Made by a program: the position numbers and the translations under genes
Source: Candidatus Anaerobutyricum avicola
Lineage (GTDB): Bacteria > Bacillota > Clostridia > Lachnospirales > Lachnospiraceae
Length of the DNA: 64,000 bases
Assembly: GCA_019113845.1 (NCBI GenBank)
Contig: DXGQ01000010.1
Coordinates: 1-64,000, forward strand
Reading direction: 5' to 3'
In this document: in pieces, positions 17,785 to 27,647 of the stretch
How positions within the stretch are numbered: position 1 is the stretch's first letter
Layout of the letters: each line of letters starts with the position of its first letter
Notes under the pieces: model-generated
Seen by the model: only the letters and a program-made list of their open reading frames with translations
What the model was told of the DNA's origin: nothing
The model's database searches: none

Positions 17785-20700
17785 ATGCATGTAATGGTAC
17801 ACAAATTTAAGAAAGTGCTGGTGGCAAACCGCGGAGAGATCGCGATCCGTGCCTTCCGGGCACTGGAGGAGCTGAACATCGGTTCCATCGCCGTCTACTC
17901 GAAGGAGGACCGGTATGCTCTGTTTCGCACCAAGGCGGACGAGGCGTATCCGCTTGACCCGGATAAGGGACCGGTGGACGCCTATCTGGATATCCAGACG
18001 ATCATCCGCATCGCAAAAGAAAAGAAGGCGGATGCCATTCATCCGGGGTATGGATTTTTGTCGGAGTCTCCGGATTTCGCGGAGGCCTGCCGGAAAAACG
18101 GTATCGTTTTTATCGGACCGACGGTGGAATCCATGAATATCATGGGAGATAAGCTTTCTGCCAAACAGGCAGCCCATGACAGCAATGTGCCGATCATCAG
18201 CGGGAGCGATTTTATCCTGCCGGACGCGGAGACAGCCATGGCGGAGGCAGACCGCATCGGATATCCGGTCATGTTAAAGGCATCAAACGGCGGGGGCGGC
18301 CGCGGCATGCGGATCGTCGAGCGAAGAGAGGACATGGCGGAGGCTTTTGCAAAGTCAGAAAATGAATCCAAGAGAGCGTTCGGTGAATCCAAACTGTTTC
18401 TGGAAAAATATCTCATCCGCCCGAAACATATTGAAGTGCAGATCCTCGGGGACAATTACGGCAATATCGTACATTTATACGACAGAGACTGTTCTGTGCA
18501 GAAAAACAATCAGAAGGTGGTGGAGTTTGCCCCGGCGTGGACCATCTCCGATGAGATAAGAAAGAAGATCATGGACAGCGCCAAGCGGCTGGCAAGGCGT
18601 GTGGGCTACACAAACGCGGGAACGATGGAGTTTCTGGTGGATGAGGAACAACATCCATTTTTCATCGAAATGAATCCGAGGATCCAGGTGGAGCACACGG
18701 TCACGGAGATGATCACCGGTATTGATATCGTCATCTGCCAGATCCTTGTGGCGGAAGGATATCCGTTAAACAGCCCGGATATTCACATTTACTCGCAAAA
18801 TGAGGTGAAGTGTGTCGGACATTCCATCCAGGTGCGCATCACGACAGAAGACCCGTCCAATCATTTTCTGCCGGATCACGGAAAGATCGATCTGTATCGT
18901 TCCAGCGCCGGAAACGGTATCCGGCTGGACGGTGGCGTCGCCTACGCGGGCGCGGTCATCAATTCGCATTATAACAGTCTCCTGGTGAAGCTCGTCTCCC
19001 ACGACCGGACTTTTGCGGGAGCGATCCGTAAGTCCGTCCGGGCACTCAAGGAGTTCCGGATCCACGGGGTGCAGACGAACATGACTTTTCTGATCAATCT
19101 GCTGAACCATGAGGTGTTCCGGCAGGGAAAATGTTATACGACGTTTATCAGCGAGACGCCGGAGCTCATTGAGATGCACAATAAGCTGGACAGAACGACA
19201 AAGATTCTTGAGTTCCTTGCCAACAAGATGGTCAATGTCAATCCGGGACCAAAACCGTATCTGGAAGACCGCAAGGTGCCGGTCATTGATCCGGATGTGG
19301 AGATCCGGGGGACGAGGGATGAATTCCTCCGTCTGGGGGCCAGAGAGTTTACCCAGAAGGTTTACCGCAGCAAAAAGCTGTATGTGACGGACACGACCAT
19401 GCGCGACGCGCAGCAGTCTCTGCTGGCAACCCGCATGCGGACCAAGGAAGTGGCCGGGGCGGCGAGAGCGACCAATCTGTATTTGAAAGACGCCTTTTCC
19501 ATTGAGGCCTGGGGAGGGGCGACTTATGATACGGCGTACCGGTTTTTAAAGGAATCTCCGTGGAAGCGGCTCGATATCCTGCGGGAGCGGATGCCGAACG
19601 TGCTCATTCAGATGCTGCTCAGGGCCTCCAACGTGGTGGGATACAGCCCGTATCCGGATAATGTGATCCGCAAGTTTATCAAAGTGTCCAGTGAGCATGG
19701 TGTGGATGTATACCGGATTTTTGACAGCATGAACTGGCTGGAAAATATGAAGCTGCCGGTGGAAGAGGCGCTGAAGACCGGAAAAATCGTGGAGGGCGCG
19801 ATCTGCTATACGGGAGATGTGATGAACCCAAAAGAAACGACATACACGATCGACTATTATTGCCGAAAAGCTGCAGAGCTGGAGAAGATGGGATGTCATT
19901 GCATTGCCATCAAGGATATGTCTTCCCTGCTCAAGCCTTACGCCGCAAAGAAGCTGGTGGAAGCGCTCAAGCAGGAAGTCCGTGTACCGATCCATCTGCA
20001 CACCCATGACACGGCGGGCAACGGGATCGGCACCTATCTGATGGCTGCCGAGGCAGGTGTGGATATCGTGGATTGTGCCATCGGTTCCATGAGTTCCATG
20101 ACCAGCCAGCCGTCCTTAAACTCCCTGGTGGAGGCGCTTCGGGGAACGGAGCGGGATACGCAGATCGACCCGGAGGGGCTTCTGGTGCTGGATGAGTATT
20201 ATGCCCACGAGCGGGAGGTCTATAAGGTCTTTGAGAGCGGAATGAATGCGCCGGATACCGCCATTTACCAATACGGTATGCCGGGCGGACAGTATTCGAA
20301 TTTTACGGCGCAGCTGAAAGAGATGGGGGTCGTTAATAATTTCAGGGAGATCCGCAAACGATATAAGGAGGCGGACGAACTTCTCGGAAATATCATCAAG
20401 GTGACGCCGACTTCCAAGGTGGTTGGAGACCTGGCTATTTTCATGCAGCGGAATAATCTGACGAAGGAAAATATTTTTACGGAAGGAAGAGAGCTCTCCT
20501 ATCCGGACTCCGTGGTCGAATACTTCCAGGGGATGCTCGGACAGCCGGAAGGCGGCTTTCCGGAAGAATTCCGGAAGATCGTTCTGAAAGGAAGAAAGCC
20601 GATCGAGGGGCGGCCGGGAGCATTGCTGCCGGATGTGGATTTTGACAAGATCGCGGAATTTCTGCGGGAAAATTACTATATGGATACGATGGAAAAACCG

Positions 20701-21360
20701 GAGGTTATGGAGCAGAAGGTGTTAAGTTATGCCCTGTACCCGCGGGTATATGAGGATTACTGTGAGCATTTCCAGGCCTACAACGATGTGTCCAAACTGG
20801 AAAGCCATGTCTATTTCTACGGACTGCGTCCCGGAGAGGAGACGGTCATCCAGATCGAGGAGGGAAATGATATCCTCATCAAGTTTGTGCAGATGTCCGA
20901 GCCGGATGAGAAAGGGTACCGGACGCTGCAGTTTGAGGTCAACGGTTTCTATCGGGAAATCCGCGTCCTTGACAAACATTTTGAGGTCAAGGCGGACCGT
21001 CGTCTGAAGATGGATCCGAAGAATCCGGGACATCTGGGCGCTTCCATGCCTGGAACTGTCTGTGACATCCGGATTCGGGAAGGCGATGTCGTGAAGAAGA
21101 ATATGCCGCTGATGACCATCGAGGCCATGAAGATGGAGACGACGGTGACGTCCCGCGTTTCCGGTCTTGTGGATAAGATCTATGTGTCCGAGGGCGATGA
21201 GGTAAATCAGGACGCCCTGCTGGTGTCCTTCATCCTGGATGAGGAGAAAATGAAGAATGTCACACATCCGGAACTGCCGGAGATGGATCTGTCCACACTC
21301 TATGAGGATGACCTCAAACCGGTTTCTTTCGATGTGGAAGAAGAAATAAAGGAAAAATAA
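17785..21360 (+). CDS. pyc: Pyruvate carboxylase
   Basis: The enzyme carboxylates pyruvate to oxaloacetate and refills the TCA intermediates. The 1191-residue single-chain form has the biotin carboxylase domain (about 10-460; ASNGGGGRGMRIV, FIEMNPRIQVEHTVTE), the carboxyltransferase domain (from about 532, TDTTMRDAQQSLLATRMRT), the conserved PYC/OADA region and a C-terminal biotinyl domain with the attachment site EAMKMET (Lys 1116). The length matches the alpha-4 type of Gram-positive bacteria. GGGAGGAAC precedes the ATG; a second ATG lies three codons in. It appears monocistronic, with its own promoter and a hairpin after it. Confidence 0.97.
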   Translation: MHVMVHKFKKVLVANRGEIAIRAFRALEELNIGSIAVYSKEDRYALFRTKADEAYPLDPDKGPVDAYLDIQTIIRIAKEKKADAIHPGYGFLSESPDFAEACRKNGIVFIGPTVESMNIMGDKLSAKQAAHDSNVPIISGSDFILPDAETAMAEADRIGYPVMLKASNGGGGRGMRIVERREDMAEAFAKSENESKRAFGESKLFLEKYLIRPKHIEVQILGDNYGNIVHLYDRDCSVQKNNQKVVEFAPAWTISDEIRKKIMDSAKRLARRVGYTNAGTMEFLVDEEQHPFFIEMNPRIQVEHTVTEMITGIDIVICQILVAEGYPLNSPDIHIYSQNEVKCVGHSIQVRITTEDPSNHFLPDHGKIDLYRSSAGNGIRLDGGVAYAGAVINSHYNSLLVKLVSHDRTFAGAIRKSVRALKEFRIHGVQTNMTFLINLLNHEVFRQGKCYTTFISETPELIEMHNKLDRTTKILEFLANKMVNVNPGPKPYLEDRKVPVIDPDVEIRGTRDEFLRLGAREFTQKVYRSKKLYVTDTTMRDAQQSLLATRMRTKEVAGAARATNLYLKDAFSIEAWGGATYDTAYRFLKESPWKRLDILRERMPNVLIQMLLRASNVVGYSPYPDNVIRKFIKVSSEHGVDVYRIFDSMNWLENMKLPVEEALKTGKIVEGAICYTGDVMNPKETTYTIDYYCRKAAELEKMGCHCIAIKDMSSLLKPYAAKKLVEALKQEVRVPIHLHTHDTAGNGIGTYLMAAEAGVDIVDCAIGSMSSMTSQPSLNSLVEALRGTERDTQIDPEGLLVLDEYYAHEREVYKVFESGMNAPDTAIYQYGMPGGQYSNFTAQLKEMGVVNNFREIRKRYKEADELLGNIIKVTPTSKVVGDLAIFMQRNNLTKENIFTEGRELSYPDSVVEYFQGMLGQPEGGFPEEFRKIVLKGRKPIEGRPGALLPDVDFDKIAEFLRENYYMDTMEKPEVMEQKVLSYALYPRVYEDYCEHFQAYNDVSKLESHVYFYGLRPGEETVIQIEEGNDILIKFVQMSEPDEKGYRTLQFEVNGFYREIRVLDKHFEVKADRRLKMDPKNPGHLGASMPGTVCDIRIREGDVVKKNMPLMTIEAMKMETTVTSRVSGLVDKIYVSEGDEVNQDALLVSFILDEEKMKNVTHPELPEMDLSTLYEDDLKPVSFDVEEEIKEK

Positions 21361-21376
21361 ATAACAAATTGACTGC

Positions 21377-21410
21377 CAGCCCGGACGAAACCCTGCTTTT
21401 GTCCGGGCTG
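21377..21410 (+). terminator. Terminator-like hairpin after pyc
   Basis: CAGCCCGGAC and GTCCGGGCTG form a perfect 10-bp stem with a 14-base loop. The tail TTCTC is only weakly U-rich. Confidence 0.6.
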
Positions 21411-21422
21411 TTCTCGAAACGT

Positions 21423-21454
21423 TTTAGCGGATCATCTGTTTAGCGGATTATCTG
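21423..21454 (+). repeat. Two tandem 16-bp repeats upstream of the M18 peptidase promoter
   Basis: TTTAGCGGATCATCTG is followed directly by TTTAGCGGATTATCTG, one mismatch in 16. It lies 16 bp before the -35 element, a place where an activator could bind; a simple slippage duplication is equally possible. Confidence 0.5.
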
Positions 21455-21469
21455 TTTTCTTTTCTCGTT

Positions 21470-21498
21470 TTGACGGGAGACTTCAGTTGTGGTATGAT
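21470..21498 (+). promoter_or_regulatory. Promoter of the M18 aminopeptidase gene
   Basis: TTGACG (21470-21475), a 17-base spacer and TATGAT (21493-21498), close to the sigma-A consensus. Confidence 0.75.
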
Positions 21499-21538
21499 GA
21501 GGAACAGACGAAAAATAATCAGACAGGAGGATACACAG

Positions 21539-22915
21539 ATGAAAGAAAATGTCTGGCTGACATATGATGAAAAGAGCAGAGAAGAGCTTCACACGCTCTC
21601 CGAAGAATACAAAACATTTTTGAGCCGGTGCAAGACTGAACGGGAATGCACGGCATTTTTTCAGGCAGAAGCGGAAAAAGCAGGATACAGGAATTTAAGC
21701 AGCCTGATCGCAGAGGGCGCAGCGGTGAAAAGCGGCGACAAGGTATATGCTGTCGGTATGGGAAAGACCATCGCCTTATTTCAGATAGGAAAGCAGCCGC
21801 TGACAGACGGGATGAATATCCTCTGTGCTCATATTGATTCTCCACGGCTGGATCTGAAACAGGTGCCTCTTTACGAGGATTCGGAACTGGCTTTCCTGGA
21901 TACCCACTATTATGGCGGGATAAAGAAGTATCAGTGGGTGACGATCCCTCTGGCGATCCACGGTGTGGTGGCAAAGAAGGATGGTTCCGTTGTCACGGTA
22001 AATGTCGGCGAAGATGCAGCGGATCCGGTTGTGTATGTGACAGATCTTCTGGTGCATCTGGCCGGCAAACAGCTTGCCAAAAAGGGAAGCGAGGTCGTGA
22101 CCGGAGAGAATCTGGATATTCTGGTGGGCAGCTGTCCGCTGGAGGGAGAGGAGAAAGATGCGGTCAAGGCAAATGTGCTGCGCCTCTTAAAAGAAAAGTA
22201 TGACATGGAAGAAGACGATTTCCTCTCTGCGGAGCTTGAGGTTGTTCCGGCAGGACCGGCCAGAGACTGCGGTCTCGATAGGAGCATGATCGCCGGTTAC
22301 GGTCATGACGACCGTGTCTGCGCATTTCCTTCCTTCGTGGCGATGATGGAGACAGAGGCTCCGGAGCGGACAGCCTGCTGTATCCTTGTGGACAAGGAGG
22401 AGATCGGCAGCGTGGGCGCTACCGGAATGCAGTCCATGTTTTTTGAAAATGCAGTGGCAGAGCTGCTGGCACTGACGGGAACGGATTCCAATCTGGCAGT
22501 ACGCCGGACACTCGCGCGCTCCAAAATGCTCTCCTCGGATGTGAGCGCCGCTTTTGACCCGGCTTACAGCGAGGCCTTTGAGAAAAAGAACTGTGCGTTT
22601 TTTGGAAAAGGTCTGGTGTTAAATAAATATACGGGAGCCCGGGGCAAGTCCGGCTCCAATGACGCAAACGCGGAGTACCTGGCACAGCTTCGCCGGATCT
22701 TTGATGATAATCAGGTGGCATTCCAGACTGCGGAGCTTGGAAAGGTGGATTTCGGCGGAGGCGGAACCATCGCGTATATTGCCGCTCTGTACGGTATGGA
22801 AGTCGTGGACAGCGGCGTGGCGGTCTTAAGCATGCATGCGCCGTGTGAGATCATCAGTAAGGCGGATCTTTACGAGGCGAAAAAGGGATATGCGGCATTT
22901 TTGAAGGACGCGTGA
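21539..22915 (+). CDS. M18 family aminopeptidase
   Basis: The 458-residue protein is a cytoplasmic zinc-dependent aspartyl-type aminopeptidase. Metal and catalytic motifs are visible: AHIDSPRLDLKQ, THYYGGIKKYQW, DKEEIGSVGATGM and the C-terminal LSMHAPCEI. The first ATG with a site (AGGAGG at 21525-21530, eight bases away) is at 21539; the open frame upstream of it would run through the promoter. It is followed 24 bases later by a small zinc-finger membrane protein gene that may be in the same transcript. Confidence 0.93.
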   Translation: MKENVWLTYDEKSREELHTLSEEYKTFLSRCKTERECTAFFQAEAEKAGYRNLSSLIAEGAAVKSGDKVYAVGMGKTIALFQIGKQPLTDGMNILCAHIDSPRLDLKQVPLYEDSELAFLDTHYYGGIKKYQWVTIPLAIHGVVAKKDGSVVTVNVGEDAADPVVYVTDLLVHLAGKQLAKKGSEVVTGENLDILVGSCPLEGEEKDAVKANVLRLLKEKYDMEEDDFLSAELEVVPAGPARDCGLDRSMIAGYGHDDRVCAFPSFVAMMETEAPERTACCILVDKEEIGSVGATGMQSMFFENAVAELLALTGTDSNLAVRRTLARSKMLSSDVSAAFDPAYSEAFEKKNCAFFGKGLVLNKYTGARGKSGSNDANAEYLAQLRRIFDDNQVAFQTAELGKVDFGGGGTIAYIAALYGMEVVDSGVAVLSMHAPCEIISKADLYEAKKGYAAFLKDA

Positions 22916-22939
22916 TCCGGCACAGGGAGGATGGCGGAA

Positions 22940-23284
22940 ATGAACATGAATTGTCAGGAAGTACAGTCCAATATCATGAATTATATCAATCATCACCTGA
23001 ATCATGAGCAGACAAAGGCGTTTATTGAGCATATCCGCACCTGTCCCGACTGCCAGGATGAACTGGAGATCAACTATATCGTTATGATCGGTCTGCAGCA
23101 GCTGGATGAAGGTGAGATCTTGTCTGTGGATTTCAGAAAAAAGCTGAAAGAGGACATTGACAGACGATATGAGGAAGCCAGGAAGGAGGAAGAGAGGAAT
23201 CACTCGGTGCGTGTCATGGTGATCGCCTTTCTTCTGTCTCTGTTTTTGTGGCTTCTCGGAAAAGGAATCGCATTTATCATGTAA
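22940..23284 (+). CDS. Putative zinc-finger (anti-sigma-like) membrane protein
   Basis: The 114-residue product has an N-terminal HxxxCxxC element (HIRTCPDCQDE, about residues 34-42) of the zf-HC2 type seen in anti-sigma factors, a charged middle part and one C-terminal membrane segment (VMVIAFLLSLFLWLLGKGIAF). No sigma factor gene is adjacent. The start at 22940 has GGGAGG nine bases upstream; the ATG at 22931 directly touches that site. It sits between the peptidase and polA. The function is not known. Confidence 0.7.
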   Translation: MNMNCQEVQSNIMNYINHHLNHEQTKAFIEHIRTCPDCQDELEINYIVMIGLQQLDEGEILSVDFRKKLKEDIDRRYEEARKEEERNHSVRVMVIAFLLSLFLWLLGKGIAFIM

Positions 23285-23314
23285 AAAAATATGAGGTAGA
23301 AAGGACACGGCATC

Positions 23315-25978
23315 ATGGCGGAAAATAAAATCATGCTTCTGGATGGTCACAGCCTGTTAAACCGCGCCTATTACGGCCTGCCGGTGCTGACCAACGCGGA
23401 AGGAAAGCATACCAACGCAGTGCTTGGTTTTTTAAATATCATGCTCCGCTACATGGAGGAAGAGCGACCGACGCATCTTCTGGCGGCATTTGACAGAAAG
23501 GAACCGACGTTCCGGCATCAGCGGTTCAAAGAGTATAAAGGTACGAGAAAACCGATGCCGGCGGAGCTGCGCGAGCAGGTGCCTCTCATGAAAGAGGTGC
23601 TGGCGTCCATGGGGATCCCGGTTGTCACACAGGCGGGGATCGAGGCGGATGATATCCTCGGCACGATCGGCCGGGAGGCCGAACGGGAAGACTTCGAGGT
23701 AGTCATCGTTTCCGGTGACCGGGATCTTCTGCAGCTCGCCACAGAGCATACGAAGATCAAGATCCCAAAAACAAAAGCAGGGAGTACCGTGACGGAAGAT
23801 TATTATGCCTCTGACGTGAAGAATCTCTACGGAGTGACTCCAACGGAATTTATCGATATGAAAGGGCTGATGGGCGATGCCTCCGATAATATCCCGGGAG
23901 TGCCGGGCATCGGGGAGAAGACTGCGGCTAAGCTGATCCGGAGTTACCATTCCATTGAAAATACCTATGCGCATATCGAGGAGGTAAAGCCGGCGAAAGC
24001 AAAGAACAATCTCAGAGAGTATTACGAGCAGGCGCTTTTAAGCAAAGAGCTGGCGACGATCAAGACGGACTGTGCGTTGGAGTATAAGTTTCGGGACGCG
24101 GTGGTGGAAGACATTTTCACAAAGGATGCCTATCATCTGTTTAAGAAGCTGGAGCTGAAGAGCCTGTTTAAATATTTTGAAGACGGGCAGAAAGAGAAAA
24201 ATGACCTGCAGATCACTGTGACGAAAGATCTGGCGGAGGTGGACGCGGTATTTGCGGCGGTCCTTTCGGAGACAGAAGGGGAGAGCGGAGAAAACCGGAT
24301 GGCCGGCATCGGTGTTCTCGGCGCCTCCGGAGCCTGCCGGGGGATCTCGGTAAGCTGGAAAGGTAAGACGGCTCTTCTTTTCACCGGCGGTCTGTGCACG
24401 GAGGCACAGCTGAAGGATTCGGTTTTGGGACTCCTGGAAAAAGGTGTGACGGTCGCTGTTCTCGATTATAAAGCGCTGCTGCACTTTGATGAACGGCTGC
24501 GGGCGTATGAGGAACAGATTGAAGACGCGGGAATCCTTGCCTATCTTCTCAATCCTCTGCAGTCGGCCTATGATTACGACGACATTGCGAGAGATTATCT
24601 GGATATGGTCACCCCGTCAAGGAAAGAAGTCTGTGGCAAAAAGGATCTGGCGGATGTATTTTCTGCGGAAGACGAAAAAACAGTCAGCATGGCCGGTCTG
24701 CTCTCCTATGTTCCATGGAAGGCTGTTCCGGTCTTGAGAGCCGCTGTGCGGGAGAAGGGGATGAAAGACCTTTACCTTCATATTGAGCGACCGACGACAG
24801 CTACCTTATTTGACATGGAAAAGTACGGGATCTCTGTGGAAAAAGAGGCGCTTCGGGAGTACGGGGAGCAGCTTATCGGACGGATCTCCTATCTGGAATC
24901 CGCGATTCATTTTCAGGCGGGCAAAGAGTTCAATATCAACTCGCCGAAACAGCTCGGCGTGGTTTTATTTGAGGATCTTAAGATGCCATATGCCAAAAAG
25001 ACAAAGACCGGTTATTCTACCAGCGCGGATATCCTGGAAAAGCTGGCCCCGGAGTATCCGATCGTATCGGATATCCTGGAATACCGGCAGCTCACCAAGC
25101 TGAAGTCCACATATGCGGACGGATTGGCGGCCTTCATCGGGGAGGACGGAAAGATTCACAGCATTTTCCATCAGAAGGTGACGGCGACGGGAAGACTCTC
25201 GAGCTCCGACCCGAATCTGCAGAACATTCCGATCCGGATGCCGCTGGGACGAGCAATCCGCAAGGTGTTTGTGCCGGAACCGGGATATTTATTTGTCAGC
25301 GCGGATTATTCCCAGATCGAGCTTCGGGTCCTTGCACATATGGCGGACGACAAAAATCTTATCGATGCCTACCGGCATAATGCGGATATCCACACGGCCA
25401 CAGCCTCGCAGGTATTTGGCGTGCCGGTGGAGGAAGTAACACCGCTTCTCAGGCGAAATGCGAAGGCGGTAAATTTCGGCATCGTCTATGGCATCAGTGC
25501 TTTCGGGCTCAGTCAGGACTTAAATATCACAAGGCAGGAAGCCAATGAATATATTGAGCGCTATTTTAAAACGTATCCGGGTATCAAGGCATACCTGGAC
25601 GGCAATGTGGCCTTTGCGAAGGAGCATGGTTATGTCAAAACTCTCTACGGGCGGATCCGGCCAATCCCGGAGCTGTCCTCCAGCAACTTTATGCAGAGAA
25701 GCTTCGGAGAGCGGGCGGCGATGAATTCCTCCATTCAGGGAACTGCGGCAGATATCATTAAGCTGGCAATGATCCGGGTGAGCCGTCGTCTGCGGGAAGA
25801 AAACCTGTCCTCCCGTCTCATTTTGCAGATTCATGATGAGCTGCTCATTGAGACAAAGGAGGAAGAAAAGGAAGAGGTCTGCCGGATCTTAAAAGAAGAA
25901 ATGATGGGAGCTGCGGATCTGCGCGTGCCGCTTCTTGTAGATATTGAGGAAGGAAAGAACTGGTATGAGGCAAAATAA
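23315..25978 (+). CDS. polA: DNA polymerase I
   Basis: The 887-residue enzyme fills gaps and removes RNA primers. The 5'-3' exonuclease domain covers about 1-290 (LLDGHSLLNRAYYG, VSGDRDLLQL, GLMGDASDNIPGVPGIGEKTA). The middle domain (about 300-480) lacks the DxE catalytic residues of the 3'-5' exonuclease, as is common in Gram-positive PolI. The polymerase domain holds motif A DYSQIELRVLAH (about 664), motif B RRNAKAVNFGIVYG and motif C QIHDELL. The stop overlaps the coaE start. Confidence 0.97.
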   Translation: MAENKIMLLDGHSLLNRAYYGLPVLTNAEGKHTNAVLGFLNIMLRYMEEERPTHLLAAFDRKEPTFRHQRFKEYKGTRKPMPAELREQVPLMKEVLASMGIPVVTQAGIEADDILGTIGREAEREDFEVVIVSGDRDLLQLATEHTKIKIPKTKAGSTVTEDYYASDVKNLYGVTPTEFIDMKGLMGDASDNIPGVPGIGEKTAAKLIRSYHSIENTYAHIEEVKPAKAKNNLREYYEQALLSKELATIKTDCALEYKFRDAVVEDIFTKDAYHLFKKLELKSLFKYFEDGQKEKNDLQITVTKDLAEVDAVFAAVLSETEGESGENRMAGIGVLGASGACRGISVSWKGKTALLFTGGLCTEAQLKDSVLGLLEKGVTVAVLDYKALLHFDERLRAYEEQIEDAGILAYLLNPLQSAYDYDDIARDYLDMVTPSRKEVCGKKDLADVFSAEDEKTVSMAGLLSYVPWKAVPVLRAAVREKGMKDLYLHIERPTTATLFDMEKYGISVEKEALREYGEQLIGRISYLESAIHFQAGKEFNINSPKQLGVVLFEDLKMPYAKKTKTGYSTSADILEKLAPEYPIVSDILEYRQLTKLKSTYADGLAAFIGEDGKIHSIFHQKVTATGRLSSSDPNLQNIPIRMPLGRAIRKVFVPEPGYLFVSADYSQIELRVLAHMADDKNLIDAYRHNADIHTATASQVFGVPVEEVTPLLRRNAKAVNFGIVYGISAFGLSQDLNITRQEANEYIERYFKTYPGIKAYLDGNVAFAKEHGYVKTLYGRIRPIPELSSSNFMQRSFGERAAMNSSIQGTAADIIKLAMIRVSRRLREENLSSRLILQIHDELLIETKEEEKEEVCRILKEEMMGAADLRVPLLVDIEEGKNWYEAK

Positions 25979-26597
25979 GGGAGAGACGGAAAAAAGGATT
26001 CCGGCCATCGGCATCACCGGAGGCGTGGGTTCCGGAAAAAGTGTCGTGATGGAACTGCTGGAGAAGAAGTTTGGCGCGGCAGTCATCCTGGCGGATCTGG
26101 TTGCCCATGATCTGATGGAGCCGGGCGCTGAAAGTTATCAGCAGATCGTGAAGGAGTTTGGCGAAGAGATTCTGGATGCGGAGGGGCGGATCGACCGGCC
26201 GGCTCTGTCCCGGATCGTATTCGGCCATCCGGACCAACTGCAGAAGCTCAACGCCATCACCCATCCGAATGTGAAGGAGGAGATTTTAAGACGGATCGCC
26301 TGTTTCCGGGAGGAGGGCAGAGTTCCCCTCATCGCCGTGGAGGCGGCTCTTCTGATCGAGGAAGGATATGAGGAACTGCTGGATGAACTGTGGTATGTGT
26401 ATGTGAATGAGGAGACCCGTATCCGGCGTCTCATGGAAGGCCGGGGATACAGCGAGGAAAAGAGCCGTTCCATCATGAAGCAGCAGCTGGGAGAGGAGAT
26501 CTTCCGCAGCCATTGCAGCCAGGTCATTGATAATAACGGGGATGTGGACAGCCTGGAACAGCAGCTCACAGAGCTGCTGCAGCCGTCTGCACGATAA
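25965..26597 (+). CDS. coaE: Dephospho-CoA kinase
   Basis: CoaE carries out the last step of coenzyme A synthesis. The 210-residue protein has the P-loop GITGGVGSGKSVV, the DADLVAHDLM-like segment (ILADLVAHDLMEPG) and the LIEEGYEELLDELWYVYV strand followed by a lid. ATG 25965 has an AAGGAA site inside the end of polA; the 14-base overlap suggests coupling. The polA-coaE order is frequent in clostridia. Confidence 0.94.
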   Translation: MRQNKGETEKRIPAIGITGGVGSGKSVVMELLEKKFGAAVILADLVAHDLMEPGAESYQQIVKEFGEEILDAEGRIDRPALSRIVFGHPDQLQKLNAITHPNVKEEILRRIACFREEGRVPLIAVEAALLIEEGYEELLDELWYVYVNEETRIRRLMEGRGYSEEKSRSIMKQQLGEEIFRSHCSQVIDNNGDVDSLEQQLTELLQPSAR

Positions 26598-26636
26598 ATG
26601 ATAGCATATTCTGCTGAATTTTTTTGGAAATGCAGG

Positions 26637-26665
26637 TTTACGAAGGATACGTTTTGTTGTATAAT
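26637..26665 (+). promoter_or_regulatory. Promoter of the WalJ-like gene
   Basis: TTTACG (26637-26642), a 17-base spacer and TATAAT (26660-26665). Confidence 0.7.
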
Positions 26666-26781
26666 GAACGTCTCTGTGAAAGGTGCCTTTTTAGAGAAAA
26701 GGATAGCAAACCGGCTTCCTTTTCGGATGACGGGCATGGCAGAGGAAAAATGTGACAGATGATATAAGAGGATGAGTGAAC

Positions 26782-27573
26782 ATGGAATTAGCGAGTATTG
26801 CCAGCGGAAGCAGCGGCAATTGCATATACATAGGTAATCAGAACTCCCATTTTCTGGTGGATGCGGGCATCAGCCGGAAAAGGATCGTGGAGGGATTGGC
26901 GGACATGGAGATACAGCCGGAAGAGATTGACGGGATATTTATCACCCATGAACATATGGATCACATCAGCGGTCTTGGTGTCTTTTTGCGGAAATATCCG
27001 GTTCCGGTCTACGCGACGGGAAAGACGATCGACAGGATTCTTTCGACAAAGGCGCTTGGCAGTCTGGATCAGGAGCTGTTCACATCGGTGTCTCCGGATC
27101 ATCCAATCGAGGTGGACGGCATCCGGGTGGAGGCTTCGAGTACCTGGCATGATGCGGCAGATCCGGTCTGTTATACTTTTGAGGACGAGGATTCCAAGGT
27201 GGGGATTGCCACAGACTTTGGCACCTACGATGATTATCTCGTGGAAAAAATGCAGGGCTGCGAATCTTTGCTCGTGGAGGCCAATCACGATCTGAATATG
27301 CTCATGGTAGGACCGTATCCGTATCCGCTAAAGCGGAGGATCATGGGGAATACCGGACATTTATCTAATGAGAGAGCCGGACAGTTTCTCTCCCGCGTCA
27401 TCGGGAAGAACTGCCGCAATGTCTTTCTCGGACATCTGAGCAAGGAAAATAATTATGGGGAACTGGCATATGAGACCGTTCGGGTGGAACTGCTGGCCCA
27501 TAATATAGATATGGATAAAGCAAACTTTACGATGCGGGTGGCGGACAGATATGCCCCTACTTTTGTATTGTAA
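26782..27573 (+). CDS. MBL-fold metallohydrolase, YycJ/WalJ type
   Basis: The 263-residue protein is a metallo-beta-lactamase-fold hydrolase. The metal site is shown by FITHEHMDHISGL (about 57-69), the conserved HDAADPVCYTF segment and NTGHLSNERAG with FLGHLSKENN near the C-terminus. This is the pattern of WalJ (YycJ), a DNA-repair-linked exonuclease-like protein of Firmicutes that usually lies by walRK; those genes are not here. The ATG at 26782 has AGAGGA nine bases upstream. Confidence 0.85.
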   Translation: MELASIASGSSGNCIYIGNQNSHFLVDAGISRKRIVEGLADMEIQPEEIDGIFITHEHMDHISGLGVFLRKYPVPVYATGKTIDRILSTKALGSLDQELFTSVSPDHPIEVDGIRVEASSTWHDAADPVCYTFEDEDSKVGIATDFGTYDDYLVEKMQGCESLLVEANHDLNMLMVGPYPYPLKRRIMGNTGHLSNERAGQFLSRVIGKNCRNVFLGHLSKENNYGELAYETVRVELLAHNIDMDKANFTMRVADRYAPTFVL

Positions 27574-27588
27574 CATGGAGAAAAGAGT

Positions 27589-27635
27589 TTGAAGGTGAAC
27601 TTTCAATCTACCATTATGGACGCAGGAAATGTGTC
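27589..27635 (+). promoter_or_regulatory. Two-hairpin leader motif, copy 1
   Basis: Hairpin 1 pairs 27589-27595 with 27600-27606 around a TGAA loop. After a 12-base linker (TCTACCATTATG), hairpin 2 pairs GACGCA (27619-27624) with TGTGTC (27630-27635) around GGAAA. The ribosome-binding site and ATG of the ACT gene follow 12 bases later. A near-identical element with compensatory G-U/A-U and G-U/G-C changes stands in front of the PTS gene at 37075-37123. Confidence 0.65.
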
Positions 27636-27647
27636 AGGAAAGGAAAT